Positions 1 through 6,430 of a stretch of DNA of 6,430 bases are shown here, piece after piece; within the stretch, counting starts at the first letter, position 1, and each line of letters opens with the position of its first letter. The stretch covers positions 1 through 6,430 of the forward strand of contig JAADHD010000210.1 in the NCBI GenBank assembly GCA_013152075.1, written 5' to 3'. The notes beneath the pieces were generated by a model. The model saw only the letters and a list, made by a program, of their open reading frames with translations. It ran no database searches and was not told the DNA's origin. Made by a program: the position numbers and the translations under genes. The DNA is from Verrucomicrobiota bacterium. GTDB lineage: Bacteria > Verrucomicrobiota > Verrucomicrobiia > Verrucomicrobiales > DEV007.

Positions 1-1250
1 TCTTTTGCTTGCACGGCTATCCATGCCTCCGCCGTATTTTTGCACATTTTACCCTGCACGACTTCACGGACAAATTGTCCGATCAATGTCCGGTAACGGA
101 GCCGAAAGGGATCGGGGTCACCCAGGGATTGACGGATCGCAGAGTAATGCGCGCAGGAACGCTGGTAGGCCCACACAAATACATCGCGCAGATATTCGAC
201 CCGGTTCAGTTCATACACCCCAATCAGCCCGCCGATGTAATCTTCCTGGGACACATCGATGAAAGACAGTGGACAGAGATTGTGTTTTACCAAGGGAATG
301 TTGGCCGCCAATCTTGACACGCGTTTGTTCACGTCCTCGAAAGGTTGCAGGTAAGGTAAATGCACCATCACAAAGAAAGCCTGCTCAAAAGGGTCTTCAA
401 TAGCTTCCGCTTTATTGAGAATCTGGATGAATTGTTCTTCGATCGCTTGAGGCACTGCCAGAGGATGGTAAACCGTTCCCCCAATGCCTACGCCTAAAGA
501 ACGCAGACGGCCACAAGCCGCTGGGTTGGATAACAGATTGTCGGCGAGCAAGGCATGCAGGTTACAAACCGTGTAACGGTTGAATCCGATTTCGGCAGCT
601 TGGTCAGCCAGCATTTCGATGGCCGCTTTGTGATTGAGAATCATCTGAGTCTCCTCAGCATTTTTACCATTGGCAGTTTCACCGTGTTCCACCAGGCACT
701 GGGTTTCCAGCAGGGAGTAAGTGTTGCCCTCGAGGCGACTTGAGTTCCAGGATAAATCGATCAGCAGACGATCCATCACTTGGCGGAGGTAAGTTCCCGC
801 TGGCAAATCACAGATTCCCACTTGCCCCATTTCAGCCAGTTTGCATCTAAGCTCTGGTGACAGATAGGCATCAGTGTTGGGTTGGTAACACTCCAGAAAT
901 TCAGATTGATAACCAACCGGAGTGCGAGCCGTTACGGACCGGGTTACCGATTCTCGAATCTCAATTGCCTCAGGAGACAGCCAATCCGGTTCTTCTGCAC
1001 AGAGAGGAGTTTCCCTCAAAAGAGTTTCCTGTGTCGTTTTTACAGGAAGCACATAACGCCGCCCACGACCTTCACCCTCAGGCACAAGGCGTTCTTCATC
1101 GATCAGCTGATTAAGCCGACGTTGCAGAGTGCGTTTGGTGAAATCTAGCTCAGGCATTTTCATCAATTCGCTTACCGAGGCCCCATCAGGGCGAAGCCTC
1201 ATTGCCTGGATGATGGAATCGAGCTCTTGCGGTGGAATTTTAAGTGGCAT
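1..1250 (-). CDS. Fic-family protein with N-terminal winged helix, degenerate FIC motif (3' end outside window)
   Basis: The frame is open from the ATG at 1250 to the window edge, giving 416 codons with no stop. Residues about 8-70 look like a winged helix, with SVSELMKM followed by a basic helix FTKRTLQRRLNQLI and a Gly/Arg-rich wing. Residues 170-176 (SSRLEGN) fit the class II Fic inhibitory motif (S/T)xxxE(G/N). Residues 254-266 resemble the Fic flap hairpin. Residues 297-313 (HLPYLQPFEDVNKRVSR) hold the FIC core. Fic enzymes usually transfer AMP to protein hydroxyls using HPFxxGNGRxxR. Here the aligned segment is QPFEDVNKRVSR, with Gln302 at the catalytic His, Val307 and Lys309 at the two glycines, and Asn308, Arg310 and Arg313 kept. 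Family membership is firm, but activity is doubtful. In-frame ATGs at 1262 and 1271 are alternative starts; 1250 is preferred because a weak GGA lies 7 nt upstream. It is divergent from the transporter gene. No separate antitoxin gene is visible. Confidence 0.9.
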   Translation of the reverse strand, partial: MPLKIPPQELDSIIQAMRLRPDGASVSELMKMPELDFTKRTLQRRLNQLIDEERLVPEGEGRGRRYVLPVKTTQETLLRETPLCAEEPDWLSPEAIEIRESVTRSVTARTPVGYQSEFLECYQPNTDAYLSPELRCKLAEMGQVGICDLPAGTYLRQVMDRLLIDLSWNSSRLEGNTYSLLETQCLVEHGETANGKNAEETQMILNHKAAIEMLADQAAEIGFNRYTVCNLHALLADNLLSNPAACGRLRSLGVGIGGTVYHPLAVPQAIEEQFIQILNKAEAIEDPFEQAFFVMVHLPYLQPFEDVNKRVSRLAANIPLVKHNLCPLSFIDVSQEDYIGGLIGVYELNRVEYLRDVFVWAYQRSCAHYSAIRQSLGDPDPFRLRYRTLIGQFVREVVQGKMCKNTAEAWIAVQAK

Positions 1251-1405
1251 GATTAAGTCCATTAGTGGCATGATATAACTAAACGTGCCATATAGATTGC
1301 TTAGTATGGCACAATAGCTTAAATGTGTCACTTAATATGGCACGAATATCATTTATGTGGCACGATTAGGGGGATCACCAGAGTTTAGAGTCACAATGTG
1401 GCACG
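1243..1405. promoter_or_regulatory. Array of TGGCA-centred repeats between the Fic and transporter genes (probable operator array)
   Basis: The core TGGCA occurs on the plus strand at 1245, 1266, 1307, 1338, 1358 and 1399, and inverted (TGCCA) at 1286. A degenerate TGTCA lies at 1326. Flanks are conserved too: AGTGGCATGAT is repeated exactly at 1243-1253 and 1264-1274, ATGTGGCACG at 1355-1364 and 1396-1405, and TATGGCAC at 1305-1312 and 1336-1343. The approximate consensus is TWRTGGCAYGATT. Offsets of exact cores from the first are 21, 41, 62, 93, 113 and 154 bp, close to multiples of the DNA helical repeat. A chance 5-mer would appear on either strand about 0.3 times in this length. The pattern suggests cooperative binding on one face of the DNA. 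The Fic winged helix is the obvious candidate ligand, but this is inferred. Confidence 0.65.
1285..1312. repeat. Perfect 8-bp inverted repeat inside the operator array
   Basis: GTGCCATA at 1285-1292 is the exact reverse complement of TATGGCAC at 1305-1312, with a 12-bp spacer. It is formed by the single inverted copy of the array motif and its neighbour, and could be a dimer site. The stem is too short and too widely spaced to be an intrinsic terminator. Confidence 0.6.
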
Positions 1406-1472
1406 GGGGATTGTAATAGACCAAATTGAGGCTAGATGTGAGAACCCCAATTTTTATGACCCTGCTACGTGT

Positions 1473-1477
1473 AGGAG
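1473..1477 (+). promoter_or_regulatory. Possible ribosome binding site of the transporter gene
   Basis: AGGAG lies 16 nt before the ATG at 1494, with a pyrimidine-rich stretch between them. The spacing is longer than usual, so this is weak support. It still favours 1494 over the GTG at 1398, which has no purine-rich site and sits inside the last copy of the operator repeat. Confidence 0.35.
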
Positions 1478-1493
1478 TATTTTTCTTTTCTTC

Positions 1494-2870
1494 ATGCCAG
1501 TCCGCTCCGAACGATCCAAGCCTTCCCGTTTCTGGGCTCCTGATTTCCCGCTTTCTCCACGTCGATTCCGTATTTTTTACGGATGGTATATTCTGGCAAT
1601 TGCAACGGTTGGGGTGGTTTTCAGTATTCCAGGTCAGACGATGGGCTTCAGTGTTTTTACCGACGTGTTGATTCGAGAACTTGGATTGACCCGGGTTCAA
1701 TTGAGTCTCGCATATTGTCTGGGGACGGTTGGGAGCGGCTTGACGTTGCCATGGTTGGGGACAGTGTTCGATCGACTGGGTGCCCGGCGAATGATTGTCT
1801 ATGCGTCCATGGCGACTGGGCTGACACTTTATTATCTGAGTCTATCACGAGTTCTTCTGGAAACGATAACGTCGATTATCCCCACCGCTTCCCGTGTGGT
1901 CATTGCGTTCTGTCTGATCACGTTCGGATTTTATCTCATCCGTGCAGCCGCGCAGGGAGTGTTGACGATGTCGTCAAGGAACGCCGTGGGAAAGTGGTTT
2001 GAAAAACGCAGGGGTCTTGTGTTTGGTATTAATGGAGCGATCACCGCTTTCGCATTTTCATTCGCTCCCCGAGGCCTTGATTTTCTCAGGGAAAATTATG
2101 GTTGGCAAGGGACTTGGGTCTTGTTGGGAACCCTCAGCATTTTTGTTATGGCAGTTTTGGGTTGGTTGTTCATTCGCGACAATCCGGAAGAGTGCGGGCT
2201 TGAAATGGACGGTGGATGGGAACCAAAAGTGAAGCCCGGTCACAAGCCACATAGCGATACCATCACCAGAAGGGATTACACCCGCAAGGAAGCTATATCG
2301 ACCCGATCATTCTGGATCTTCAACCTGTCGTTTTCTTTTTTCGCGCTTTTCTCAACGGCATTCACTTTCCATATCATGTCGATCGGTGGTGAGAATGGTT
2401 GGGGGAGGGAAGCCATTACCGGACTGTTTGTGCCGATGGCGGTATTGAGTGTGCTGGGGAATTTGCTAGTGGGATGGCTGAGTTCTCGTAGCCATATCAA
2501 GTATTCTTTGGTGGGCATGAATCTGGCAGCTCTCGCAGGCGTGATTGGAACGATATATCTGACGACAAAAGTGGGCACATTGGCCTTTGTCATTGGCAAT
2601 GGACTTTGTGGTGGAGCATTTACTGCGCTGGTGGGGATTTTTGCACCTCGGTTTTTTGGACGCGAACATCTAGGCGCCATCAGTGGCCTGACGATGTCCA
2701 GCATGGTAGCGGCCAGCGGAATGGGGCCGATTATTTTCAGCTTGTCGCTTTCGATGACCAAAAGCTACGTCCCTATTCTTTGGGCTTGTGCACTGCTTCC
2801 GCTATTGCTGTCAGTCGTCGCGTTTTGGGCGAATAATCCACAGCTCAAGGAGGAAATCACTCCAAAATGA
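1494..2870 (+). CDS. Major facilitator superfamily transporter, OFA/monocarboxylate-like
   Basis: This is a 458-residue inner-membrane transporter of the usual length for a 12-helix MFS protein. A basic cytoplasmic N-terminus (residues 1-26) leads into helix 1 (FYGWYILAIATVGVVF). The loop between helices 2 and 3 carries motif A as GTVFDRLGARR at residues 89-99. GKWFEKRRGLVFGINGA at residues 166-182 resembles the conserved segment of OFA and monocarboxylate-type carriers. A charged central loop (residues about 228-270) separates the halves. The second half has a weaker motif A copy near GWLSSRSHIKYS (327) and RFFGREHLGAISG at 386-398. The substrate cannot be read from the sequence; a small organic anion is a guess from family resemblance. 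The frame stays open back to a GTG at 1398, but those 32 residues are not typical MFS sequence. The TGA overlaps the end of the convergent barrel gene by 14 bp. The upstream repeat array suggests regulation shared with the Fic gene. Confidence 0.9.
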   Translation: MPVRSERSKPSRFWAPDFPLSPRRFRIFYGWYILAIATVGVVFSIPGQTMGFSVFTDVLIRELGLTRVQLSLAYCLGTVGSGLTLPWLGTVFDRLGARRMIVYASMATGLTLYYLSLSRVLLETITSIIPTASRVVIAFCLITFGFYLIRAAAQGVLTMSSRNAVGKWFEKRRGLVFGINGAITAFAFSFAPRGLDFLRENYGWQGTWVLLGTLSIFVMAVLGWLFIRDNPEECGLEMDGGWEPKVKPGHKPHSDTITRRDYTRKEAISTRSFWIFNLSFSFFALFSTAFTFHIMSIGGENGWGREAITGLFVPMAVLSVLGNLLVGWLSSRSHIKYSLVGMNLAALAGVIGTIYLTTKVGTLAFVIGNGLCGGAFTALVGIFAPRFFGREHLGAISGLTMSSMVAASGMGPIIFSLSLSMTKSYVPILWACALLPLLLSVVAFWANNPQLKEEITPK

Positions 2871-4140
2871 TGACGATGCCAATACCGGCCTCCCAGGAAG
2901 AGGGGTCGATTTCCACGTCGGCGATTCCCGCAGAGACGCGAACGGGATCGACCCAGCGATAGGAACTACGGGTTTCGAGTAGTACGCGTCCATCTCTTTT
3001 CAGAGGAAGCCTGATGGTCAGACCGCTGTAAAAGCCAAGCCTGACCGGGGTTCCGCTATCGCGCCACTTTTGTCGCATGACGGGGTTGGATCGCCCTGCT
3101 TGATACCAGTTTACCGTGTTCGACAGATCATAATTGATGATGTTGACCGTCGTGCCTCCAGTGAGGAAAACATCAAAGGGGCCTATTTCCCGGCCAATTT
3201 CAAAACCAAGCGGAATTTCATTCAAACTTACGTCGAGGTCTGCACGGCTAAGCGCGTAGAAGCGAGTGGTGGCACTAGTTGATTCTTTTTGGCTCTGGCG
3301 AGGAGGTCGATAATTTGAGCTTCCAAAAGGCGGGGGTTGGAACAGCAGTGAGGGATCAGTGACGATGACCTGGTTCGGACCGCTGATTACACCTGGAATG
3401 GAGAGCGGGGATGAAGAGTCCGAGAGGTAATCGTATTGATAGGTGTAATCGGTACGCCTTTCGGTAACATTCAGCTTGGCCACATACTGGTTGCCCGAGC
3501 TATGATTGGTGCGAATGAAGCTTCCCCCTGTAACAAAATTGATAAGCAAACTGTCAATTTGATGGATGTGGTAGCCTAATTGGAAATAGGCACCGACGCC
3601 GATGTCTGTATCTGAAACATTTACACTGCGTTGATCGAGAGTGCTGAGGTAGCGGAAATTGTCAGTTTGGAAAGAAAGGATTCGGCTGCGCAGTGTTCCC
3701 CCGCCCACCAGATTCTGATCGCCTTGCGAATGCGGCGATATTTGCGAGTTAGAGGAAACATATCCGCCCGCGCCTCCGGAGTTGGCTGCCGGAGGAGTAT
3801 TCGGCCCAACAAATCCATTGTCGTAGCGCACAGTATTGGAGCCTCCCCGGTAGAGTCCGACATTCCCTCTTCCTGATTGTTGGTTGATGTATCGTCGCCA
3901 GTCGAGCGTGGTCTGGCGACCATCGAGTTGAAACCCGGCATTGATGGAGCGGGTGGTGGTTCCAAAGTTGACGAAAAATCGGTATTTTTCTACGTGGTAA
4001 AATAAGGTGACAGGATTTTGAGGGTCATAATTCTCCGGCTCGGGAGTGAACTCTTCCTGCGCTTTGGCGTTGGGAAGAGGAGCGATGCTGTAACTTAGCA
4101 GCAAGCTTGCCAAGAGGGAGCGGGAGAATGCGTTTTTCAT
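2857..4140 (-). CDS. Secreted, probable outer-membrane beta-barrel protein (paralogue of the 4567-5836 gene)
   Basis: The protein has 427 residues and begins with a signal peptide: MKNAFSRS, a hydrophobic run, and a likely signal peptidase I site after AKA at residues 25-27. The mature part is rich in Tyr, Gly, Asn and alternating hydrophobic residues, as expected for membrane-spanning strands. Examples are VGAYFQLGYHIHQ (182-194), FDVFLTGGTTVNII (322-335) and RVLLETRSSYRWV (385-397). I do not recognise a named family. It matches its neighbour closely over residues 57-113, 156-240 and 289-425, with hypervariable segments at about 114-152 and 241-288 that could be surface loops. The chain ends in IVIILE, lacking the terminal aromatic residue of most barrel proteins; the paralogue ends in GIGIIF. 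No Shine-Dalgarno sequence is evident. A TTGACA hexamer starts 53 bp upstream of the ATG. The barrel assignment is inferred from composition and strand pattern. Confidence 0.85.
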   Translation of the reverse strand: MKNAFSRSLLASLLLSYSIAPLPNAKAQEEFTPEPENYDPQNPVTLFYHVEKYRFFVNFGTTTRSINAGFQLDGRQTTLDWRRYINQQSGRGNVGLYRGGSNTVRYDNGFVGPNTPPAANSGGAGGYVSSNSQISPHSQGDQNLVGGGTLRSRILSFQTDNFRYLSTLDQRSVNVSDTDIGVGAYFQLGYHIHQIDSLLINFVTGGSFIRTNHSSGNQYVAKLNVTERRTDYTYQYDYLSDSSSPLSIPGVISGPNQVIVTDPSLLFQPPPFGSSNYRPPRQSQKESTSATTRFYALSRADLDVSLNEIPLGFEIGREIGPFDVFLTGGTTVNIINYDLSNTVNWYQAGRSNPVMRQKWRDSGTPVRLGFYSGLTIRLPLKRDGRVLLETRSSYRWVDPVRVSAGIADVEIDPSSWEAGIGIVIILE

Positions 4141-4164
4141 AGGAAATAGAGTTACGAGATAGCA

Positions 4165-4193
4165 AGAATTGGCTATTTAATCCGCTTTGTCAA
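4165..4193 (-). promoter_or_regulatory. Candidate promoter of the 2857-4140 barrel gene
   Basis: On the minus strand a perfect -35 hexamer TTGACA (4193-4188) is followed after 17 bp by AATTCT (4170-4165), which matches the -10 consensus at only 3 of 6 positions. It lies about 25-53 bp before the ATG, a layout shared with the paralogue. The -35 is convincing and the -10 is not. Confidence 0.4.
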
Positions 4194-4200
4194 TCCGCTT
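4179..4200. repeat. 9-bp direct repeat around the -35 hexamer of the barrel gene
   Basis: AATCCGCTT occurs at 4179-4187 and again at 4192-4200, a 13-bp pitch, with the second copy overlapping the TTGACA hexamer by two bases. Read on the minus strand the unit is AAGCGGATT. It could be an activator or repressor site, or chance. Confidence 0.4.
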
Positions 4201-4242
4201 CAATAGGGCTTAGCTGATCCGTAGTCCAGCAACGATGGGAGC

Positions 4243-4527
4243 CTACTTTAGTCTGTGATTGATTACAAAAGGAGCGAAGGGGATCAGGGAGGCGATGAAA
4301 ACCAACACGGCGCGGCTGAACCGGATCGACCCGGTGATCAACCCTTGAAAAAGGAGCCCGCAAAGAATGATGAACAGAAGGCCGTGCGCCCAGCCTACAT
4401 ATTTCACCGCGAGGGGCAAGTCCGCCAAGTATTTCAAAGGCATTGCTACAAAGAGCAATAACAAAAACGAAACCCCTTCGACCAGAACGGCGATGCGGAT
4501 TCTGTTCGAAGTAGTGGATTCATTCAT
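4243..4527 (-). CDS. DUF3817 family small integral membrane protein
   Basis: The protein has 94 residues, the usual size for DUF3817, with three hydrophobic segments at about 11-30, 43-64 and 71-88. Family hallmarks are EGVSFLLLLFVAMPLKY at residues 17-33, VGWAHGLLFI at 44-53, and the closing ASLIPFAPFV near 79-88. No biochemical function is established for the family as far as I know. The start at 4527 places the charged Asn/Glu/Arg N-terminus directly before helix 1. No Shine-Dalgarno sequence is visible. It lies 39 bp downstream of the frameshifted barrel gene on the same strand, so cotranscription with it is plausible. A gap of about 100 bp with a candidate promoter separates it from the 2857-4140 gene. 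Confidence 0.9.
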   Translation of the reverse strand: MNESTTSNRIRIAVLVEGVSFLLLLFVAMPLKYLADLPLAVKYVGWAHGLLFIILCGLLFQGLITGSIRFSRAVLVFIASLIPFAPFVINHRLK

Positions 4528-4566
4528 GAATACATCGGCATGCTGTTGGGGATGCTTTGGCTTGAA

Positions 4567-5836
4567 TTAGAAAATGATTCCGATGCCGACTCCGCTTTCC
4601 CATGAGGATACGTCGATCTCCACGTTGGCGATACCAGCGGAGGCACTGATGGAATCCACCCAGCGGTAGGAGCCGTGAGCCTCGGCGTAGATGCGCCCGC
4701 TTTTGGTGAGCGGAACTTTGACTTCGAGGCCTCCATAAAGGCCGACTTTTACCGGGCTGCCGCTATCACGCCAGCGCTGTTGGGTGAGAGGGCGGGAGCG
4801 ACCCATCTGGTACCAGGTGACGGAGTTGGAAAGGTCGTAATCGATGACGTTGAGGGTCGCTCCGCCGGTAAGGAAGATGTCCACTGGTCCGACTTGTCTG
4901 CCGATTTCGAAACCAAAAGGGAGTTTCATTGAGGTTTACATCGAGGTCCGCGCTGCTGATGGCGTAGAAACGGGCCGCTGTACGGTCTGAATTCCGTGTA
5001 GTTTGCCGTGGCGCTTGAAAACCGGGGATGGTTGCTGCCAAATCGGAATTAATTACAAGGAAACTAAAACCAGTGATCGGACCGGGAAGGGGTCCGAGAG
5101 TGCCCGGGGGGAATAAGGCGGGATTAAGGCTTAAATGATCATATTGATAAGTGTAGGTGGTGCGATTTTCTGTCACAGTCAAATTGGCAACATTCTGGTT
5201 TCCGGAGCCATGCTTGGTTCTGATAAAACTCCAGCCGGTGACTAAATTGACAATAAAGTGGTCAATAGTGGTGAGATGGTAGCCCATCTGGAGGTATGGT
5301 CCTATTCCCAAATCAGAATTCGTAACATTGGAGGTGCTTTGATCCATCGTGCTACGATAACTGAACGTATCGGTATTAAAGGAGATGGTATTGGCGATAA
5401 AAAATGGAGTCGGTGAGGGCATGGAAGAAATTTGACCAGCTGAATTTACGTATCCTCCAGCTAATCCCGGTTGTAGACCAAGGCCAGTGAGATTATGAGG
5501 CCCGACAAAGCCATCATCGTAACGAACGGTGTTACCGCCATCTCGGTAAAGACCCACATTGCCGCGGCCAGATTGTTGATTGGTATAACGCCTCCAATTG
5601 AGAGAAGTCTGTCGACCATTCAGACTGAAGCCAGTATCGATGGACCGGGTAGTTGCTCCGAAACTGAAAAACCACGGGCTGGATTTCTCGAACACAATGG
5701 CTTCACTGAGATCTTCAACAACGGTAGCTTTAGGGATGCGCTTAGCTTTAGCAGGATCCGCGGAGCTGGAAAGAGGAAAGCTTGCTCCTCCGATCAGAAA
5801 GCAAGCCAGAAGTGCACGCAGATGGAATTTCAACAT
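4567..5836 (-). pseudogene. Second secreted barrel-like paralogue, interrupted by a +1 frameshift
   Basis: From the ATG at 5836 the protein aligns without gaps with the 2857-4140 protein from residue 1 to about 113. Shared blocks include ATTRSI, GRQT, WRRY, NQQSGRGNVGLYR and DGFVGP. This supports 5836 over a TTG at 5893 that is part of the -35 box. A signal peptide covers about residues 1-26. Homology runs to DVNLNETPF (residue 307). There the frame slips, and translation would end at 4766 after 356 residues with an unrelated tail. In the next frame homology resumes at once with GFEIGRQVGP and continues for 115 codons to the TAA at 4567. Removing one base restores a 422-residue protein ending in GIGIIF, a good C-terminal barrel signal. 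The intact downstream frame suggests a recent mutation or a sequencing error. A fragment start at an ATG at 4929 is possible, but it has no ribosome binding site. Confidence 0.8.
4915..4918 (-). other. Frameshift site in a homopolymer run
   Basis: On the minus strand the gene reads AAT GAA ACT CCC TTT TGG. The paralogue reads AAT GAA ATT CCG CTT GGT TTT GAA. Dropping one T of the T4 run here gives CCC TTT GGT TTC GAA and restores the homologous frame. The extra base therefore lies in the AAAA/TTTT tract at 4915-4918. Confidence 0.8.
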
Positions 5837-5865
5837 TGGTATTTTGTATTGGTTAATTCCCCAAA

Positions 5866-5893
5866 GTAATAGGAGACGGATTGTAGTTGTCAA
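5866..5893 (-). promoter_or_regulatory. Candidate sigma70-type promoter of the second barrel gene
   Basis: On the minus strand TTGACA (5893-5888, perfect -35) is followed after 16 bp by TATTAC (5871-5866, 4 of 6 matches to TATAAT). Transcription would start near 5859, leaving a leader of about 23 nt before the ATG at 5836. Position and -35 match the paralogue's candidate promoter. Confidence 0.5.
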
Positions 5894-5937
5894 TAATGTT
5901 GCTATTTCTAAAATTAGAGATGGTTTAACTACTTGGA

Positions 5938-6430
5938 CTACTTCTTGTCTGCCACTTTCATGGCTTTGTTCATGATGCTTTCCAGCGTGATGGGTTTGCC
6001 TCCTTGGCGTTTGCTTTCATCAGCGGCTTCCATGAAAGCGAGGATCTCTAGGGTTTCGGCTTCGCTTACCGGTGCTGTGCCGCTTTTGAAAAATTTGCCG
6101 ATTTCGACTATTAACGGGGCATACCCATCGAAGCCGCCACCTTGCACGATTCCCTTGGTGCCAAACACGGTGGCTCCGTAACCGCGTTTGCCATCACGGA
6201 TTCCGCGAAAACTTCCGATGCGGCCGTCTTTCCAGATGCCAACCGCAACATCCGTGCCTTCGGTGTGGATGCGGGTGACGGACTGACAGCCTTGTCCCAT
6301 GATGGTGAACAGGGGTTCGACGCCGTGGATGCCATACCAGAAAAAGTCAGGGTGATTGGGTTCGGTTTTGCAGGGGCTGTAAACTTCGGCACCGGTGATT
6401 TCACCGAGTTTGGGATCCTTGTGAATGTTG
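5938..6430 (-). CDS. Gfo/Idh/MocA family oxidoreductase, C-terminal part (5' end outside window)
   Basis: The frame is open from the right edge to the TAG at 5938, giving 163 residues. It carries the C-terminal substrate-binding domain of a Gfo/Idh/MocA NAD(P)-dependent oxidoreductase. The NADH-binding Rossmann half lies beyond the window. Recognisable family stretches are HPDFFWYGIHGVEPLFTIMG (residues 26-45), QSVTRIHTEGTDVAVGIWKD (48-67) and the closing ISEAET-like segment PVSEAETLEILAFMEAADES. These sequences are typical of the large sets of such enzymes in Planctomycetes and Verrucomicrobiota, often involved in sugar or inositol metabolism. The substrate is not readable here. An internal Met encoded at 6300 is not the start, since homology continues upstream of it. 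The gene lies 101 bp upstream of the second barrel gene on the same strand, but that gene has its own candidate promoter in the gap. Confidence 0.88.
   Translation of the reverse strand, partial: NIHKDPKLGEITGAEVYSPCKTEPNHPDFFWYGIHGVEPLFTIMGQGCQSVTRIHTEGTDVAVGIWKDGRIGSFRGIRDGKRGYGATVFGTKGIVQGGGFDGYAPLIVEIGKFFKSGTAPVSEAETLEILAFMEAADESKRQGGKPITLESIMNKAMKVADKK

Noticed and set aside
1..1250. Fic as the toxin of a toxin-antitoxin pair
   Set aside because: No small antitoxin gene lies upstream, the inhibitory helix is built into the protein, and the catalytic His position is occupied by Gln.
1396..1416. Six-codon upstream reading frame (MWHGGL) before the transporter gene
   Set aside because: Its ATG is part of the repeated ATGTGGCACG motif and has no ribosome binding site, so it is probably a by-product of the repeat.
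1398..1493. N-terminal extension of the transporter from a GTG at 1398
   Set aside because: The 32 added residues are not MFS-like, there is no ribosome binding site, and the GTG falls inside the last operator repeat.
3621..3965. A 114-codon open frame on the minus strand within the first barrel gene
   Set aside because: It lies wholly inside the well-supported barrel gene in another frame and its product has no recognisable features.
4913..4921. Programmed -1 frameshifting at CCCTTTT
   Set aside because: The gene frame is CCC TTT TGG, not the C CCT TTT register needed for -1 slippage, and the shift required is +1. A mutation or read error is simpler.
5837..5893. TTG start at 5893 for the second barrel gene
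   Set aside because: The TTG is part of the TTGACA hexamer, and the 19 extra residues precede a normal signal peptide that aligns with the paralogue from 5836.
5894..5937. Possible terminator after the oxidoreductase gene (TCTAATTTTAGA)
   Set aside because: The stem is 5 bp, all but one pair A-T, with a 2-nt loop and no following T run, so it is too weak to call.

Overview
The window reads as a chromosomal segment of a Gram-negative bacterium, most plausibly a member of the PVC superphylum and probably Verrucomicrobiota. The grounds are the type of Gfo/Idh/MocA oxidoreductase at the right end, two exported proteins that look like outer-membrane barrels, and a general lack of strong Shine-Dalgarno sequences. 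This placement is inferred from protein character only; no rRNA or marker gene is present.

Layout from left to right. (1) Positions 1-1250, minus strand: a Fic-family protein with an N-terminal winged helix, whose 3' end runs off the window. (2) Positions 1243-1405: an AT-rich control region with at least seven copies of a TGGCA-centred motif, most of them about two or four helical turns apart. The array covers the start codons of the Fic gene and lies upstream of the divergent transporter gene. (3) Positions 1494-2870, plus strand: a 12-helix major facilitator transporter. (4) Positions 2857-4140, minus strand: a secreted barrel-like protein that converges on the transporter gene and overlaps its end by 14 bp. 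(5) Positions 4243-4527, minus strand: a small DUF3817 membrane protein. (6) Positions 4567-5836, minus strand: a paralogue of the 2857-4140 protein, interrupted by a single-base frameshift in an A4/T4 run at 4915-4918. (7) Positions 5938-6430, minus strand: the C-terminal part of a Gfo/Idh/MocA oxidoreductase.

How the genes may work together. The Fic protein probably binds DNA, and the motif array makes it a candidate for controlling its own gene and perhaps the divergent transporter. Its catalytic motif is degenerate, with Gln where the catalytic His should be, so a regulatory role is at least as likely as AMPylation. The two barrel paralogues with DUF3817 between them look like a tandem duplication. 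Each paralogue has a TTGACA hexamer 50-60 bp before its start codon. Nothing ties the barrel block functionally to the Fic/transporter block. No RNA genes, CRISPR arrays, insertion sequences or clear intrinsic terminators were found.
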